A stretch of DNA of 64,000 nucleotides from Pseudomonas sp. ANT_H4 (GTDB lineage Bacteria; Pseudomonadota; Gammaproteobacteria; Pseudomonadales; Pseudomonadaceae), in assembly GCF_008369295.1 (NCBI RefSeq), contig NZ_VOBG01000003.1, positions 1 through 64,000 of the forward strand, in the 5' to 3' direction. The notes under the pieces were generated by a model, which saw only the letters and a program-made list of their open reading frames with translations, did not search any database and was not told the DNA's origin. This document shows, piece by piece, positions 9,150 to 18,703 of this stretch; position 1 is the first letter of the stretch; the number at the start of each line of letters is the position of its first letter. The translations under genes were made by a program, and so were the position numbers.

Positions 9150-12100
9150 ATGGCCTATCAGGACAAGACGCCCGCCCATATCCGCATCGACGAACGCAAT
9201 CACGTCGAGACGCCGCTACTTCATCAGTTGGCTGGGTTGGGCTGGGAAACTATGGACCTAGAGATGAAGCAGGCGCCGTGCCAGAGCTTTCGCGAGAGCT
9301 TTACCGAGGTGGTGCTAGGACCGGTGCTGCGAGAGCAGTTGAAGGTAATCAATCCCTGGTTAGAGGAAGACCAGGTGGAGGAAGTGGTCAGACGCCTTAC
9401 CGTCAGCTTCCCCGGTAACAACTTGCTAGAAAACAACCGTTATGTGCTTAACCTGCTATTGGAAAACACAAGTGTGGCGGAGAACCGACAGACCGGCGAG
9501 AGCCGCCCCACGGTGCGCTACATCGACTTTACGACTCTGACGAACAACCGCTTTATTGCCATCTGCCAGTTCAAGGTGCGCATCCTCGGTACCGAGCACC
9601 ATATCGTGCCTGACATCGTGCTTTTCCTGAACGGCCTGCCGGTGGTGGTGATCGAGTGCAAGTCGCCAAAAGTGAAGGAGCCGATACCTGAAGCTATCGA
9701 CCAGATGTTGCGCTACAGCGAGCAGCGCGGCGCAAAGGGTGAGGGCAGCGCGCCACTTTTCTACTTCAACCAGTTCGTTGTGGCTACCTGCCGCAACCAG
9801 GCCAAGTTCGGCACAATTACCACCCACATCGAAAAGCACTTGTACCGCTGGTCCGACCCGTGGCCACGTACGGTGGAAGACCTCGCTCACAGCGGTAGCA
9901 GCCCTAACGACCAGCAGCGTCTAGTCGCGGGTATGCTAGACCGGCAGAACCTACTGGACATTATCCGCACCTTCACCATTTTCTCGGAGTCGGAAAAGGG
10001 CGAGCTGATCAAGGTCGTTGGGCGTTATCAGCAGTTCCGCGCCGTGAAACTGGCGGTGCAGCGCCTATTGAGTGGCAAGACTCCGAGGGCGCGCAGCGGC
10101 ATTGTCTGGCACACCCAAGGGTCCGGAAAGTCGCTGACCATGATGTTTATGGTGCGTGAGATGTACCGACACTCCCAGCTCTCGAAATGGAAGGTAGTGT
10201 TTGTTACCGACCGCACGCAACTGGAGCAGCAACTCGGAGAGACTGGCGGCAGTATCGGCTTTACCGTAAAGGTGGCAGACAGTATCGCCGAACTGAAAGT
10301 ATTGCTGCGCAGCGACTCTTCCGACCTGGTGATGGCGATGATCCACAAGTTCCGCGAGACGGATTTGTCGGATACCTTCCCGGAGTTGAACAGCAGCGCG
10401 AACATCCTGGTAATGACCGATGAGGCGCACCGCTCGCACTACTCTTTGCTCGGCGCGAATCTGGACAAGGCTATCCCTAACTCGGCGCGTATTGGCTACA
10501 CCGGCACCCCCATCGACAAGACCGAAAGGGTGTTTGGCGACTATATTGACAAGTACACCATGCGCCAGGCCATTGAGGACGGTGTGACGCTGGAAATTGT
10601 TTACGAAGGCCGGACCAACAACGCCGAAGTGGTGAACCAACCTGGCATGGATACTTTGTTCGCGGACGTGTTCAGTGAATACAACCTAGAGCAGCGGATG
10701 GAGATCCTTGGTTACGGCTCCCGCGACGCCTATCTAGAAGCCAGATCCACCATCGAGGCCAAAGCTACGGATATGGTGACGCACTATCTGGAGCACGTGT
10801 TCCCCAACGGTTTCAAGTCCCAGGTAGTGGCGACATCGCGCGAGGCGGCAGTTCGCTACAAGGGGGCGCTCGACGCGGCGTTGGTGGCGGCCATCGAGAA
10901 GCTAGAGCATGTCAATCCGCTCATTCTCGACCTGGAGCGGTTAAAAAGTCTTAAGACTGATGTGGTGATCTCCGGCAGTCACAACGACCTGCCACACATC
11001 AAGGCATACACCGACAGCACCCGCCACAAACGGGCCATCAAGAGTTTCAAGTTGCCCTTCGGCGGCAGCGACGAAGGCGTGACTGGCGAAATCGGAATCG
11101 TGATCGTCAACAACATGCTGCTGACTGGTTTCGATGCGCCCATCGAGCAGGTGATGTACCTGGATAAGGTGATTGTTGCCCACAACCTGCTGCAAGCCAT
11201 CGCCCGTGTAAACCGGGTAGGTGGAGCAGCCAAGGAAAAGGGTTTTATCGTTGATTACGTGGGTGTCGGCCACCACCTCAAGAAGGCAATCGATAACTAT
11301 GACGAACGCGAGCAGAAGGAGTTGCTCGACTGCCTCAGCTTCCCTGAGGACGAATTGCGCGCCCTGCATGCCGACTATAAGGCCATCACGGATCTTCTAA
11401 AACAGTACGGCCTGACCGATCTCAACGATCATGATGCCTTCTTTGACCTGTTTTACGATGAGGATGTGCGCTTTGAATTCATGTTGGCATACAAGAAGTT
11501 GACCCGCAGCCTCGACTTGGTTTTCCCTGCTAAGGAGTCGCTGGGGTACCTGAGTTCTTACAACGCGCTTACCGAGATCAATGTGTTGGCCGGCCGTCAC
11601 CTAAACGATCAGCGCCTGAGCATGAAGGGCATTCCGCCCAAGCTGCGGGCGATCACTGATGAATATCTGGCTTCAAAAGGAATTGATCAGAAGATAAAGC
11701 CGATTTCGATCCTCGACGAGGACTTCGAGACGCAGGTTGGCAAACGTAAGCGCGCCAAAACGAAGGCTGCCGAAGTTGAGCACGCCATTCGCCACCATCT
11801 GGACATAGAGCTGGACGACGATCCGGAGCTGCAGGCTTCTTTTTCTGTCGCACTTGAGGAGATCCTGCAAGAATTCGCCACCAACTGGCAGAAGATCTAC
11901 GAAGAGCTGGAGATACTGCGTAAACGTATCATCGACGCTGCGAACGAGCCGACTTACGGCTTGCACAAAAAAAAGCAGATGCCGTTTTTTCGCATGTTTC
12001 AGGCGGAGCTGGCTACTGCCATGGAGCAGCACCCAAGATATGCAGGGAAACCGGACGAGCGTATCGCCGTGCTGATCGACCTAACCCAACAGATCTACCT

Positions 12101-12302
12101 GGTGATAGAACGTGAGTTGAAACTGGCAAGCTTTTGGGAAAGTGTGCCAGCACGTAACAGGTTAAAGGCGGAGATTCAGCAAATTCTGCTGTCAGAGACC
12201 TTTGCTTCGTTGCCAGGAGTAGTTACCTTGCGTCACCAGATTATTTCGCGTGTGATGGAAATCGCCGAGAAGAACAACGACCTGATTCTGTACGCGAGTT
12301 AA
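9150..12302 (+). CDS. hsdR: Type I restriction endonuclease subunit HsdR
   Basis: The protein has 1050 residues. An N-terminal PD-(D/E)xK nuclease domain has the acidic pair and lysine in HHIVPDIVLFLN and VVVIECKSPK (near residues 150-170). The motor domain carries Walker A HTQGSGKSLTMM (near 321), DEAHRSHY (near 425), GYTGTPIDK and NNMLLTGFDAP. The C-terminal helical region (residues about 850-1050) would contact HsdM. All motifs are intact, so restriction activity is plausible. It follows hsdS by 13 bp and ends 1 bp before a YgjP-like gene. Confidence 0.95.
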   Translation: MAYQDKTPAHIRIDERNHVETPLLHQLAGLGWETMDLEMKQAPCQSFRESFTEVVLGPVLREQLKVINPWLEEDQVEEVVRRLTVSFPGNNLLENNRYVLNLLLENTSVAENRQTGESRPTVRYIDFTTLTNNRFIAICQFKVRILGTEHHIVPDIVLFLNGLPVVVIECKSPKVKEPIPEAIDQMLRYSEQRGAKGEGSAPLFYFNQFVVATCRNQAKFGTITTHIEKHLYRWSDPWPRTVEDLAHSGSSPNDQQRLVAGMLDRQNLLDIIRTFTIFSESEKGELIKVVGRYQQFRAVKLAVQRLLSGKTPRARSGIVWHTQGSGKSLTMMFMVREMYRHSQLSKWKVVFVTDRTQLEQQLGETGGSIGFTVKVADSIAELKVLLRSDSSDLVMAMIHKFRETDLSDTFPELNSSANILVMTDEAHRSHYSLLGANLDKAIPNSARIGYTGTPIDKTERVFGDYIDKYTMRQAIEDGVTLEIVYEGRTNNAEVVNQPGMDTLFADVFSEYNLEQRMEILGYGSRDAYLEARSTIEAKATDMVTHYLEHVFPNGFKSQVVATSREAAVRYKGALDAALVAAIEKLEHVNPLILDLERLKSLKTDVVISGSHNDLPHIKAYTDSTRHKRAIKSFKLPFGGSDEGVTGEIGIVIVNNMLLTGFDAPIEQVMYLDKVIVAHNLLQAIARVNRVGGAAKEKGFIVDYVGVGHHLKKAIDNYDEREQKELLDCLSFPEDELRALHADYKAITDLLKQYGLTDLNDHDAFFDLFYDEDVRFEFMLAYKKLTRSLDLVFPAKESLGYLSSYNALTEINVLAGRHLNDQRLSMKGIPPKLRAITDEYLASKGIDQKIKPISILDEDFETQVGKRKRAKTKAAEVEHAIRHHLDIELDDDPELQASFSVALEEILQEFATNWQKIYEELEILRKRIIDAANEPTYGLHKKKQMPFFRMFQAELATAMEQHPRYAGKPDERIAVLIDLTQQIYLVIERELKLASFWESVPARNRLKAEIQQILLSETFASLPGVVTLRHQIISRVMEIAEKNNDLILYAS

Positions 12303-12303
12303 C

Positions 12304-12978
12304 ATGGAACTGGTCTATAAAGTTGTCTACTCGAAGCGCAAGAGCCTAACCATCTCGGTCGAGCGTGACCGTTCTATCGTGGTGAAGGCGCCGGAAGGCA
12401 CATCGCTAGAAAAGATTCATCGGGTCGTGGAGTCGCGCAAACTTTGGCTTTACGAAAAGACCCGACATGCGCAGAAATACAGCTCTCCACCAAACCCGCC
12501 AGGAAAGGAACTGGTGTCCGGAGAATCCCTGCCCTATCTGGGGCGGCAATACCGCATTGAGCTGGTGGCAGGCGATGGAGGCATTCGCTTCGAGCAGCGA
12601 TTTTTGGTGCCGCAAGCGCTGGCGGGAAAATCGGCGGCATTCCGCAACTGGTTCGTGGCGCGTGCCGAGGAAAAAATACTGCCACGCGTGAAGATATACG
12701 CCAACAATCTCGGTGTTACCTACAAGGAAGCCAAAATCGGGGACGGCAAATACCGATGGGGCTCATGTACACCGAACGACAACGTGATCTTCAACTGGCG
12801 CTTGATCAAAGCGCCCATGTTCGTTATTGACTATATAGTCGTACACGAGCTGGCCCACCTCATCGAACCTAACCACACGGCCCGTTTTTGGAACATCGTA
12901 AACGCACAGGCACCAACAATGGAAAAAGCCAAGGCGTGGCTACAGAAGCATGGCGCACTGCTTGAGCACGATATTTAA
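12304..12978 (+). CDS. YgjP-like metallopeptidase domain protein (DUF45)
   Basis: The protein has 224 residues. It carries the zinc motif VVHELAHLIEPNHTARFW near residues 180-197 (HExxH with a downstream histidine) and the family signature KYRWGSCTPNDNVIFNWRL before it. Family members are called YgjP-like or M48-like metallopeptidases; the enzymatic role is not settled. It begins 1 bp after the hsdR stop and so is translationally coupled to the restriction operon. Genes of this family are often found next to type I loci, suggesting an accessory function. Confidence 0.85.
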   Translation: MELVYKVVYSKRKSLTISVERDRSIVVKAPEGTSLEKIHRVVESRKLWLYEKTRHAQKYSSPPNPPGKELVSGESLPYLGRQYRIELVAGDGGIRFEQRFLVPQALAGKSAAFRNWFVARAEEKILPRVKIYANNLGVTYKEAKIGDGKYRWGSCTPNDNVIFNWRLIKAPMFVIDYIVVHELAHLIEPNHTARFWNIVNAQAPTMEKAKAWLQKHGALLEHDI

Positions 12979-13254
12979 TAGTGCCGCGGCGGTGGGGGGA
13001 GTGGCTATTACTGAACGATGTGAATTGCCCATGATTCTGTAGACACAAATGACTGGCAACTATGGGTCGTTCACTGCCGGTCATTTTTGCTAAAGGGGCC
13101 GGTCAAATCCGGCGCAGATGGCTGGTTAGGTCGAATGCAAATGGGTGGTCAAGTCAGTGTAATTGCCCAAGAGATCAGCGGATCTGGAGAAGTTGCTCGA
13201 TCCAGCGGCGAGATCAGCTAGTCTTCCCGGACCAGTTACTCAAGGACGATACCA

Positions 13255-13473
13255 ATGTCAGATGACTCTGAAGCCAACATAGCCACAGCAGACGCACTCA
13301 CACTACTCCTGCACAACCAGCACGCCATATGTGCGGCCATTGAGGAGGTGACCAAGTGGCTTTCTGAGAATGGAGTGGGGAACGTTGCCGCTAACGCAAT
13401 TGCGGCCATGGAAACGCTGGACCGGAATGCTCAAGACATTACAGGCGCCATCATGCGACTACGGCAGTTATAG
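13255..13473 (+). CDS. Small helical protein, paralogue of the 26535-26759 gene
   Basis: The protein has 72 residues with an AAGGA motif before the ATG. It reads HAICAAIEEVTKWLSENGVG and IAAMETLDRNAQDITGAIM. The same pattern (ALGAAVEGLSCWVEQRG, ALETLDENLVFIRQGI) occurs in the gene at 26535-26759 inside the tRNA-Phe element, so the two are homologous. It is helical and has no signal or membrane segment. I know no function. Its presence in two separate islands suggests a mobile-element accessory gene. Confidence 0.65.
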   Translation: MSDDSEANIATADALTLLLHNQHAICAAIEEVTKWLSENGVGNVAANAIAAMETLDRNAQDITGAIMRLRQL

Positions 13474-13487
13474 GTATACCTATGCCC

Positions 13488-13862
13488 TTACACTCCAAGC
13501 TTTCCAGTGGCTCCAAGCGGCTGGGGCTTATTTGCCTCCTGCACCGCAAGCGCCAGCCGATAGAATTCTCCGGCGAACGCTTTACTGAGCACCGCCGCTG
13601 AAAATAGATATTCCTCATGAATCCCCCGATCGCTTTTTAAGCTCAGGCGACCATACGTGACCCATGGAATTTGCTTATTATCATTAAAGCGTCTGTCTCG
13701 TGAGCCATTCTTGTTTTCGTGCTTCCAGCCGTAGCCGGTAATTTTCGCATCGCTTGGAACTGCTTGGTCCTCTTGGAAACTGGTAACGTATTTGCCGTTG
13801 GACAAGTTCGAGGTTCTACATGGACGAACAGGGCGATTTGCCAAAATCGTCGATCTCTGCAA
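13488..13862 (-). CDS. Hypothetical protein or fragment, 124 residues
   Basis: The ORF has a plausible soluble-protein composition in the middle (ITGYGWKHENKNGSRDRRFN, then DNKQIPWVTYGRLSLKS) and ends LALAVQEANKPQPL. I do not recognise a domain with certainty. The first 20 residues look non-protein-like, so the 5' part may be lost. It is convergent with the 13255-13473 gene. It may be a truncated gene at the island edge. Confidence 0.4.
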   Translation of the reverse strand: MQRSTILANRPVRPCRTSNLSNGKYVTSFQEDQAVPSDAKITGYGWKHENKNGSRDRRFNDNKQIPWVTYGRLSLKSDRGIHEEYLFSAAVLSKAFAGEFYRLALAVQEANKPQPLGATGKLGV

Positions 13863-14013
13863 GTCATCACCGACAGATTAGAGCCGACTGCTGCCGGTCG
13901 CGAATTTCTGAACTTGGGATGCTGCTAACCCCGCGTACCGACCCAGGTGGAGGTTTTGTTGCCTCTTCTGGCATGGTTGCTTTTTGAGGCTACTGAACGC
14001 TGACCCATTCGGG

Positions 14014-14036
14014 AGTGTTGAGCAAAGTGTTGAGCA
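14014..14036. repeat. Direct doublet AGTGTTGAGCA, likely integrase arm-type site remnant
   Basis: AGTGTTGAGCA occurs at 14014-14024 and again at 14026-14036, offset 12 bp, about 50 bp beyond the 3' end of tRNA-Thr. The position and offset match the ATCTACTCAC doublets beside the tRNA-Phe element. No integrase gene lies nearby, so this is probably the surviving end of an integrative element that entered at tRNA-Thr. Confidence 0.5.
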
Positions 14037-14042
14037 GAAACG

Positions 14043-14069
14043 AAAAAGGCCCACCTTGCGGTGAGCCTA
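14043..14069 (-). terminator. Terminator of tRNA-Thr
   Basis: On the minus strand the sequence downstream of the tRNA forms a GC-rich hairpin (GGCTCACC, loop GCAA, GGTGGGCC) followed by TTTTTCG. It lies about 16 bp after the tRNA 3' end. Confidence 0.65.
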
Positions 14070-14084
14070 AGTCGTTGATCTATA

Positions 14085-14160
<76 letters not shown>

Positions 14161-14796
14161 GTGTTAGGGCGCTGATTATAGCGATTGGCAAGCGTCTGTA
14201 AACCCCTGAATTCTTACTATTTTTCAGATACCCAGCTTTTTCCCCATCCGCTTCGTAGCAACCCCTTGGATTCAACCTCACCGCACGCGCCGTCGACACC
14301 GCCCGAAGGTGGTTTCCCAATGCACCGCAGATTCCCCGCTATCCATTTTTTGGGTGGTCGCCAATTGCTATCACGCGAGAGTCTCCCAACCCCGCGCTGG
14401 CCTCCTGAACTCGGCCAGCGCAAGTCACTGGAGGACGCAAGGCCGTGGGGATGTCCCATGGAGTTTCGGTTTTCCTGACGGCCGCATGTATTGGGCGGAT
14501 GTGCGGTTTGTCGGCACGGTCGAGCAGGTTGAAGGGGGTCGGGTGAAGGAGTTTGTCGAACGGGCGGTTTTCAGCAGTCGTATTTGTGGGATGTTTAAGT
14601 TTGCGATTGATGCGTCATTAAGTTGTCTTTTTACCGCTTGTCTAAAGTGTTAATTCGAAAACACCAAAATAATGACACCTACATCACCCTGTCACACAAT
14701 GCCCAAATAAAGGCGCCCACAAAAAGACCTTCGGTAAGCGGCAGTACCAGCTGACCTTTCACGTCTTTGATGCGCCGTGACAAGGGAGTGTAGGTC
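14161..14796. other. Long intergenic region without a supported gene
   Basis: Several ORFs of 80-114 codons overlap here in opposite frames, but none has a recognisable domain or a ribosome binding site. The segment 14600-14700 is AT-rich and probably contains the promoter of the following ParA-like gene. I see no RNA gene in it. Confidence 0.5.
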
Positions 14797-15756
14797 GTGA
14801 GCCGAGCCGACGATATTTTTGTGTTGTTCGATAAGAACACTGCCAGTAATGATCATGAGACGACTTCGATGCGGCACTTTTTCGAAGATGTCCCGGTCGA
14901 CGAGAGTACCGCCCCCGGCATGGGAGGGGGTCCGTCGTTTTCGCGTTATGCCCCCTCAGCCAATGAACAGCCGCAACCGGCCAATGCCACTGCGCGCCAC
15001 GCCAGAGTGGTGGCGTTGGTGTCGGTCAATGGTGGTGTCGGCCGCAGTACCCTGGTGACGGCATTGAGCAGCGGTTTACAGCGTTTGGGGCAGTCGGTGC
15101 TGGCCCTGGACTTGGACCCGCAGAATGCCTTGAATCATCACTTTGGCTTGAATCACGCCTTGCCCGGTATCGGTCGCACCAGCTTGCGCAATGAGTGTTG
15201 GGATCAGCTTGTCCAGTCGGGTTTTTGCGGCTGTCGGGTGGTGTCTTTTGGCGAGACGGATATCCATCAACAAGACGACCTGCTGCGTTGGTTGAAACAG
15301 GAGCCGGGCTGGTTGGCGCAGCACCTGTCAGGCCTGGGCTTGGGCGAGCAAGACATCGTGATCATGGATACCCCCGCTGGCAATAATGTCTATTTGCACC
15401 AGGCATTGGAGGTCGCCGATGTGGTGTTGGTGATTGCCCAGGCGGATGCTGCGTCCTTGGGTACCCTGGAGCAGATGGACCTGTTGCTGGCGCCGCACCT
15501 TGAGCGCAATCCGCCGCTTCGTTGTCATTTTGTGATCAACCAACTGGATGAGACTTCAGCCTTCAGCCTGGACATGCTCGATGTGTTCAAGAGGCGTCTT
15601 GGGGACAATCTGCTGGAGGTAGTGCATCGCGACTCGGCTATCAGCGAGGCGCTGGCTTTTGGCGATGATCCGCTGGATAACGAGGCCGCCAGCATGGCCT
15701 GTGACGATATCCATGAGCTTTGCCGCCTGCTGATCAGCCCACGAATCTTGCCCTGA
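14797..15756 (+). CDS. bcsQ: BcsQ/WssA-like ParA-family ATPase, orphan
   Basis: The protein has 319 residues and starts at GTG. Residues about 70-319 form a MinD/ParA ATPase with the deviant Walker A VNGGVGRSTLVTAL, then LALDLDPQNAL and IVIMDTPAGNN. This matches BcsQ (YhjQ; WssA in P. fluorescens), which helps place cellulose synthase at the pole. The N-terminal 65 residues (ADDIFVLFDKNTAS) resemble a BcsR-like extension. No bcsA, bcsB or other cellulose gene follows; the next gene is an unrelated methyltransferase on the other strand. It therefore looks like the leftover of a deleted wss operon. Confidence 0.75.
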   Translation: MSRADDIFVLFDKNTASNDHETTSMRHFFEDVPVDESTAPGMGGGPSFSRYAPSANEQPQPANATARHARVVALVSVNGGVGRSTLVTALSSGLQRLGQSVLALDLDPQNALNHHFGLNHALPGIGRTSLRNECWDQLVQSGFCGCRVVSFGETDIHQQDDLLRWLKQEPGWLAQHLSGLGLGEQDIVIMDTPAGNNVYLHQALEVADVVLVIAQADAASLGTLEQMDLLLAPHLERNPPLRCHFVINQLDETSAFSLDMLDVFKRRLGDNLLEVVHRDSAISEALAFGDDPLDNEAASMACDDIHELCRLLISPRILP

Positions 15757-15964
15757 GTGGCCGGGTTATGCCGTTACCGCCAGATGCTTATGCACAATCT
15801 GGTGGTTGGAAATGGGCTGAAACAGCCACTTTGTAGCGCTGCACTCATTGGGCTGCAACTGCCTGTTTTGCGTGCGTTTTATTTGTTGAACAAAAAATGA
15901 TCAGTCAGCATTTTGCTCTGTAGCGCTTGCTGCTACGGCCTTCGCCAGAATTTCATCAACAGAG

Positions 15965-17221
15965 TTATCCACAGGCTGCGGCTGGAAAATCTGCCCCTAA
16001 ATCGCGCTCGGCCAGCACCATCAGGTTGCGCGGGGTCAGCGCCGTTTCGCAGAAGCGGCCCACCTGCACGCTGTAGCCGTTTTGCGCGAGAAACAGAGCC
16101 AGATCCAGCACCAGCCACATTTCCAGCGGGCGCCGAAACAGGCCGCGCACCAATTCCAGGTTTCGCACCTCGGCCAGGCGTTGCCAGCCCTGCGTTTCCA
16201 ACGTCGTCCAGTCCTGTTCGCCTGTGGATAATCCCTTGAGCGCTGCCAGTTCCTGGCAGTAATCGGCGAAAGGCTTGCCCAGCCAACTGCTGGGCAGCGA
16301 CGGTGTTGGTAGGTAGTCATCACGCCCGCGCAGTTGCCGTTGCAGCTGATCAAACCCCAGGCGCCTGGCCATTGAGATGTCCCGTTGCTGGCGGACCCTG
16401 GCGCCGGCGGTGACGGTTTCGCTCAACGGCAAGCCGAGCTCTTCCACCGACAGGCGCAAAGCCGAGCGTCGGGCGGGGTCGGACAGCGGCTGGTACTGCT
16501 CGGCGCTGATGCGGTTATAGCAGCAAGGAGCCACGGCCATTTGATTACAGCCAGCGGTGCTTGCCAGTTGCATCAAGCGTACATGCAGGTCGCCGCAAGC
16601 GTGCAGGGCGACGGGTGTGTGTTTGCGGTTGAGTTGCAGCGCGGCATCCTCGGCCATCACATCCTGCTGGCAATGGCTCGTGGGCAATCGATGATGCTTG
16701 CTCAGGGCCATGCCGGCAGCGATCAGGGCGGGGTCGTATTCCAGGCACGTCAGTTGTTGTCCTGGTTGCAGCAGCCTGCGGCCGAGATGGCCTTTGCCCG
16801 CGCACCAATCGAGCCAGTGTGTGGAGCTGTCGGCAAACTGCAGGGCGGCGCCGAAGGCCTCGATCTGCTGCCACTTGCGGCCGGGAACGTCTACGTTCAA
16901 GCGCGGTGGCGCAGGAGCAAGGGCAGCCGTCGGCAAGTTATCCACAGCACTAAGCGTCCGGGATTGGGCTGCCAACTGAGGAAACGGTGCGGGTGCTGGC
17001 AACGTATGTGGCTGGTTATGGCTGCTCTCGGCCTCGGCCAGGGAGCGTCGGCGCAGCCATTGGGCCAGCTCGGGATGCCTGGCTTCCCACGGCAATTGCA
17101 GATGGGTAAAGGGCCGTGGCTGCCACAGCCCTTGATGTTCGGTGAGGAAGGCATCCAGCGCCTGGAAGCGGGCGAGCAGGTACTCACCCGTCAACCGGGT
17201 TTCAGCGTCCCTGGCAGGCAT
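15965..17221 (-). CDS. SAM-dependent methyltransferase, last gene of the ABC operon
   Basis: The protein has 418 residues from ATG 17221. A class I methyltransferase core begins near residue 150 with HWLDWCAGKGHLGRRLL (motif I) and LTCLEYDPALI, followed by VALHACGDLH and VAPCCYNRI. That last motif is typical of the GSTCD-like methyltransferase group. The substrate is unknown. The start overlaps the end of the permease gene by 20 bp, so translation is coupled to the amino-acid transporter operon. The frame extends 38 codons further upstream, inside the permease gene, but that part is not protein-like. Confidence 0.75.
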   Translation of the reverse strand: MPARDAETRLTGEYLLARFQALDAFLTEHQGLWQPRPFTHLQLPWEARHPELAQWLRRRSLAEAESSHNQPHTLPAPAPFPQLAAQSRTLSAVDNLPTAALAPAPPRLNVDVPGRKWQQIEAFGAALQFADSSTHWLDWCAGKGHLGRRLLQPGQQLTCLEYDPALIAAGMALSKHHRLPTSHCQQDVMAEDAALQLNRKHTPVALHACGDLHVRLMQLASTAGCNQMAVAPCCYNRISAEQYQPLSDPARRSALRLSVEELGLPLSETVTAGARVRQQRDISMARRLGFDQLQRQLRGRDDYLPTPSLPSSWLGKPFADYCQELAALKGLSTGEQDWTTLETQGWQRLAEVRNLELVRGLFRRPLEMWLVLDLALFLAQNGYSVQVGRFCETALTPRNLMVLAERDLGADFPAAACG

Positions 17222-17933
17222 CGACCCGCAACCAGCTTTCCAGCAGCTTGAAGCCGCGTACCAGGATGTAAGCCATGAACAGATAGAACAGCCCGGCGGC
17301 GAAGAAGATCTCCACCGGCAGGTAAGTGCGGGCAATGATGGTACGGGCCATGCCGGTCAGTTCCAGCAAGGTCACGGTACTGGCCAGGGCGCTGGCCTTG
17401 AGCATCAGGATCACTTCGTTGCTGTAGGCCGGCAGGCCGATGCGCGCCGCCCTAGGCAGGATGATGTAGAACAGCGCCTTGGGCTTGGACATGCCCAGGG
17501 CCCGCGCTGCCTCGATCTCACCCGGTGGAATGGCCTGGATTGCGCCGCGCAGGATCTCGGCGATATAGGCGGCGGTGTGCAGGGTCATGGTGGCGGTGGC
17601 ACACCAGAACGGGTCGCGCAGATAGGGCCACAGGGCGCTCGCGCGCACGGCGTCGAACTGCGCCAGGCCGTAATAGACCAGGAACAACTGCACCAGCAGC
17701 GGCGTGCCACGGAAGAAGAAAATGTAGCCGTAGGGCAGGGCACGCACGTACCACAGGCGCGACGATCGAGCGATGCCCAGGGGGATCGCCAGCAGCAGGC
17801 CGACGACTACGGCAATGGCCACCAGCTCCATGGTCAGGGTTGCGCCCTGGGCCAGTTTGGGCAGCCATTTGATGATAACGGTCCAGTTCAGGCCCAGGTC
17901 GAAATGCGACAGCCAGCTGTAGTCCCCGTTCAT
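17202..17933 (-). CDS. Amino-acid ABC transporter permease (HisM type)
   Basis: The protein has 243 residues and about five membrane segments. It carries the polar amino-acid uptake permease signature (GEIEAARALGMSKPKALFYI, then ILPRAARIGLP), the EAA loop that contacts the ATPase. It pairs with the permease at 17930-18625, with a 4-bp ATGA overlap between the two. Together they form the channel of a polar amino-acid importer for basic amino acids of the histidine/lysine/arginine/ornithine class. The exact substrate cannot be fixed from sequence. Confidence 0.9.
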   Translation of the reverse strand: MNGDYSWLSHFDLGLNWTVIIKWLPKLAQGATLTMELVAIAVVVGLLLAIPLGIARSSRLWYVRALPYGYIFFFRGTPLLVQLFLVYYGLAQFDAVRASALWPYLRDPFWCATATMTLHTAAYIAEILRGAIQAIPPGEIEAARALGMSKPKALFYIILPRAARIGLPAYSNEVILMLKASALASTVTLLELTGMARTIIARTYLPVEIFFAAGLFYLFMAYILVRGFKLLESWLRVDACQGR

Positions 17934-18625
17934 TGCGTGCTCCTCGCAAAGCCGCGAGCGGCGCGTTTTTCCAGGAAGTACATGCCGGTCATGGCCAGGA
18001 CGGTGAGGCCCAGGTACATGAAGGCGGCGACCATATAGAACGTGAAGGGCTGTTTGGAAACGCTCACGCCGATCTGCGCGTGGCGCATGATTTCTTCCAG
18101 GCCGATCACCGAGACCAGCGCGGTGTCCTTCATCAAAATCATGAACAGGTTACCCAGCCCCGGCAGAGCGATGCGCCACATTTGCGGCATGATCAAACGG
18201 GTGAAGATTCGGAGCTTCGACAGGCCCAATGCAACACCGGCTTCACGGTGGCCCTTGGGGATTGCCAGGATCGCGCCACGAAACACTTCAGTGGCGTAGG
18301 CGCCGAAGCACAGGCCCAGGGCGATCACCCCGGCGGCGAAGGCGCTGAGGGAAAGGTCGGGGTTGCCGAAAAACTCCCCCAGGGCCCGCATCATATTGAC
18401 CGTGCCGAAATAAATCAGCAGTACCCACAGCAGTTCGGGAATGCCACGAACCAGCGTCGAGTAAGTGCCGCCAAGCCATTGCAGCGACTTGTACGGGGAA
18501 GTCTTGGCCAAGGCACCGGCCAGGCCGAGTACCAGCCCCAGGCACAGGGCCGTGAGTGCCAGTTTGACGGTCATCAGCGCGCCGGCTGCGAGCGCCGGGC
18601 CGAATCCGTAGAGATCGATAGTCAT
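17930..18625 (-). CDS. Amino-acid ABC transporter permease (HisQ type)
   Basis: The protein has 231 residues with about five membrane segments. It has the conserved cytoplasmic loop GHREAGVALGLSKLRIFTRL. It overlaps the next permease by ATGA and follows the binding-protein gene by about 80 bp, as usual for HisJ-HisQ-HisM type clusters. It forms half of the membrane channel. Confidence 0.9.
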   Translation of the reverse strand: MTIDLYGFGPALAAGALMTVKLALTALCLGLVLGLAGALAKTSPYKSLQWLGGTYSTLVRGIPELLWVLLIYFGTVNMMRALGEFFGNPDLSLSAFAAGVIALGLCFGAYATEVFRGAILAIPKGHREAGVALGLSKLRIFTRLIMPQMWRIALPGLGNLFMILMKDTALVSVIGLEEIMRHAQIGVSVSKQPFTFYMVAAFMYLGLTVLAMTGMYFLEKRAARGFARSTQ

Positions 18626-18703
18626 GGGTGTTTATTCATATCGCGGCAGGCATTGCGAAGGACCGACGCGCTCAAGCGAGCGCGCCGGGCAGGCAATTCA
18701 GGA

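Noticed and set aside
14217-14653. Overlapping ORFs of 80-114 codons after tRNA-Thr
   Set aside because: Frames overlap in both directions, lack ribosome binding sites and show no domain; the region looks intergenic.
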